Source: an uncultured Clostridium sp. (GTDB lineage Bacteria; Bacillota; Clostridia; TANB77; CAG-508). From it: DNA of 64,000 nt. The position numbers and the translations under genes are program-made. The notes below the pieces were generated by a model. The model saw nothing but the letters and a program-made list of their open reading frames with translations, was not told the origin of the DNA and made no database searches. Location of the stretch: positions 1 to 64,000 of the forward strand of contig CANEHB010000002.1 in NCBI GenBank assembly GCA_947427205.1. The letters are read 5' to 3'. This document shows positions 62,858 through 64,000 of this stretch, piece by piece (the stretch's first letter is position 1; each line of letters starts with the position of its first letter).

Positions 62858-63163
62858 ATGAAAAAAGAATTAGAAAATGGAGTAGAAGTTAGTACTAAAA
62901 ATAGATTTACAACTTTAATATTGTGTTGGTTTTTAGGATTCTTTGGAGTGCATCGTTTATATGCTGGAAAATTGGGATCAGGATTTTTAATGCTATATGG
63001 AACAATAGTATCATGCTTAATGTTAGCATTAAATGTTCAAATAGGTCTAATGTGTTTTATAGCTATGACAGCATTAGTAGTAAATGATTTCATAGTTATA
63101 TCATTTAAACAATTTTCAGATTGCTATGGAAAATGTATTTGCGACGACAAAGTAAATCAATAA
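62858..63163 (+). CDS. TM2-domain protein
   Basis: LILCWFLGFFGVHRLYAGKLGSGFLMLY. Confidence 0.88.
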   Translation: MKKELENGVEVSTKNRFTTLILCWFLGFFGVHRLYAGKLGSGFLMLYGTIVSCLMLALNVQIGLMCFIAMTALVVNDFIVISFKQFSDCYGKCICDDKVNQ

Positions 63164-63189
63164 AAATATATATTTAGGGGGATTTAGAA

Positions 63190-63861
63190 ATGTCAGAAGA
63201 CGAAAAATTTTCTGTTGATACAGAAAAACTAAAAAATGAAACAAAAGAAACTGTGAATCAAGTTAAAGACACGATCAAAAATGTTGACTTTAAGAAAGAC
63301 ACAGAAGAAACAAAAGGATTTTTAAAAGAAATGTTTTCAGATCCTTTTGAAGCAGTAAGAAAAGTTGCATCAGGTGAGGAAAATGTACTAAAAAAAGCTA
63401 TTATGATAATGATAATATTTATAGCAGCTTCAGTAGTATATGAGTTAATATCATTAATTAAATATGGCAAATACTCAGGAATAGGGGATAACTTATTAGA
63501 CTTAGTTGCATCAGTATTAAATCCTATTTTTTATATAGTAGTTCCTTCACTTGTAATTTTAATTATGAATAAAAATAGTAAAAAATCTTTAACAACAGTT
63601 ATATCTACTTTAGTAGTAACAAGTGTACCAGTAGTAATTAATCATATTATAGATATTATAGAAATATTAGTATCAGGAATAACAATTATATCTGGACCAA
63701 TATCTACAGCATTATCAGCAGTTGCATTAGTTCTTACATATTTTGGTATGAAAGATTTATTTGAAGAAAATGATGATAGTAGTTTCATAAAGAAATATGC
63801 TATTATTAAATTAGTAGCAGCATTTGTTTTAGTAATTTTAGGAAGAATAGGAATATACTAA
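63190..63861 (+). CDS. Multi-pass membrane protein of unknown function
   Basis: Hydrophobic segments, GGGG RBS-like upstream. Confidence 0.6.
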   Translation: MSEDEKFSVDTEKLKNETKETVNQVKDTIKNVDFKKDTEETKGFLKEMFSDPFEAVRKVASGEENVLKKAIMIMIIFIAASVVYELISLIKYGKYSGIGDNLLDLVASVLNPIFYIVVPSLVILIMNKNSKKSLTTVISTLVVTSVPVVINHIIDIIEILVSGITIISGPISTALSAVALVLTYFGMKDLFEENDDSSFIKKYAIIKLVAAFVLVILGRIGIY

Positions 63862-64000
63862 AATTTATATTTTAATTAATAGTGAATAAAAAAATAGAGA
63901 TGATTTTATTTATCTCTATTTTTTTATATAGTAGAAAATTCTCATATTATGAGAATTTTTTGTACTAGATAATTATAACGAGATTTAGAATTTTTTAAAT

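Noticed and set aside
63916-63960. Fourth copy of the interspersed hairpin repeat
   Set aside because: Shares only TAGAAAATT-like start; hairpin TTCTCATA/TATGAGAA is different and better explained as a terminator

Overview
AT-rich Firmicutes (Clostridia-like) chromosome segment. The left edge holds the end of a CRISPR array with 36-bp repeats and 30-bp spacers; no cas genes are in the window. The main accessory feature is a ~15.96-kb integrative mobilizable element, about 2895..18857. It carries a large serine recombinase, a MobV/Pre-type relaxase, a JAB/RadC-like protein, an XRE regulator, a candidate ~455-nt structured RNA and a Spo0A-C-like protein. Its cargo is a four-gene acetyltransferase/flavodoxin module plus a six-gene minus-strand cassette with three putative PD-(D/E)XK nucleases and a SEC-C protein. 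The element splits a PG-binding/LysM/M14 peptidase gene, and removing it in silico (join 2894 to 18858) restores one 425-aa ORF exactly in frame. The rest is mostly core genome: hslO, dgt, rsmA, por genes, minDE, an ftsW/rodA-type gene, dusB, a mazF-like gene, asnS, scpB, proS, smc and adhE. It also contains a T-box leader in front of an uncharacterised gene, a lysine riboswitch in front of an ABC transporter, and a tRNA-Met (CAT). Other observations include a family of hairpin repeats with apparent compensatory changes, a MinE with a long acidic tail, an internal Shine-Dalgarno inside adhE, two decayed Fic genes, and an MBL plus nuclease-like gene pair. All calls come from reading the sequence and supplied ORFs; no database search was possible.
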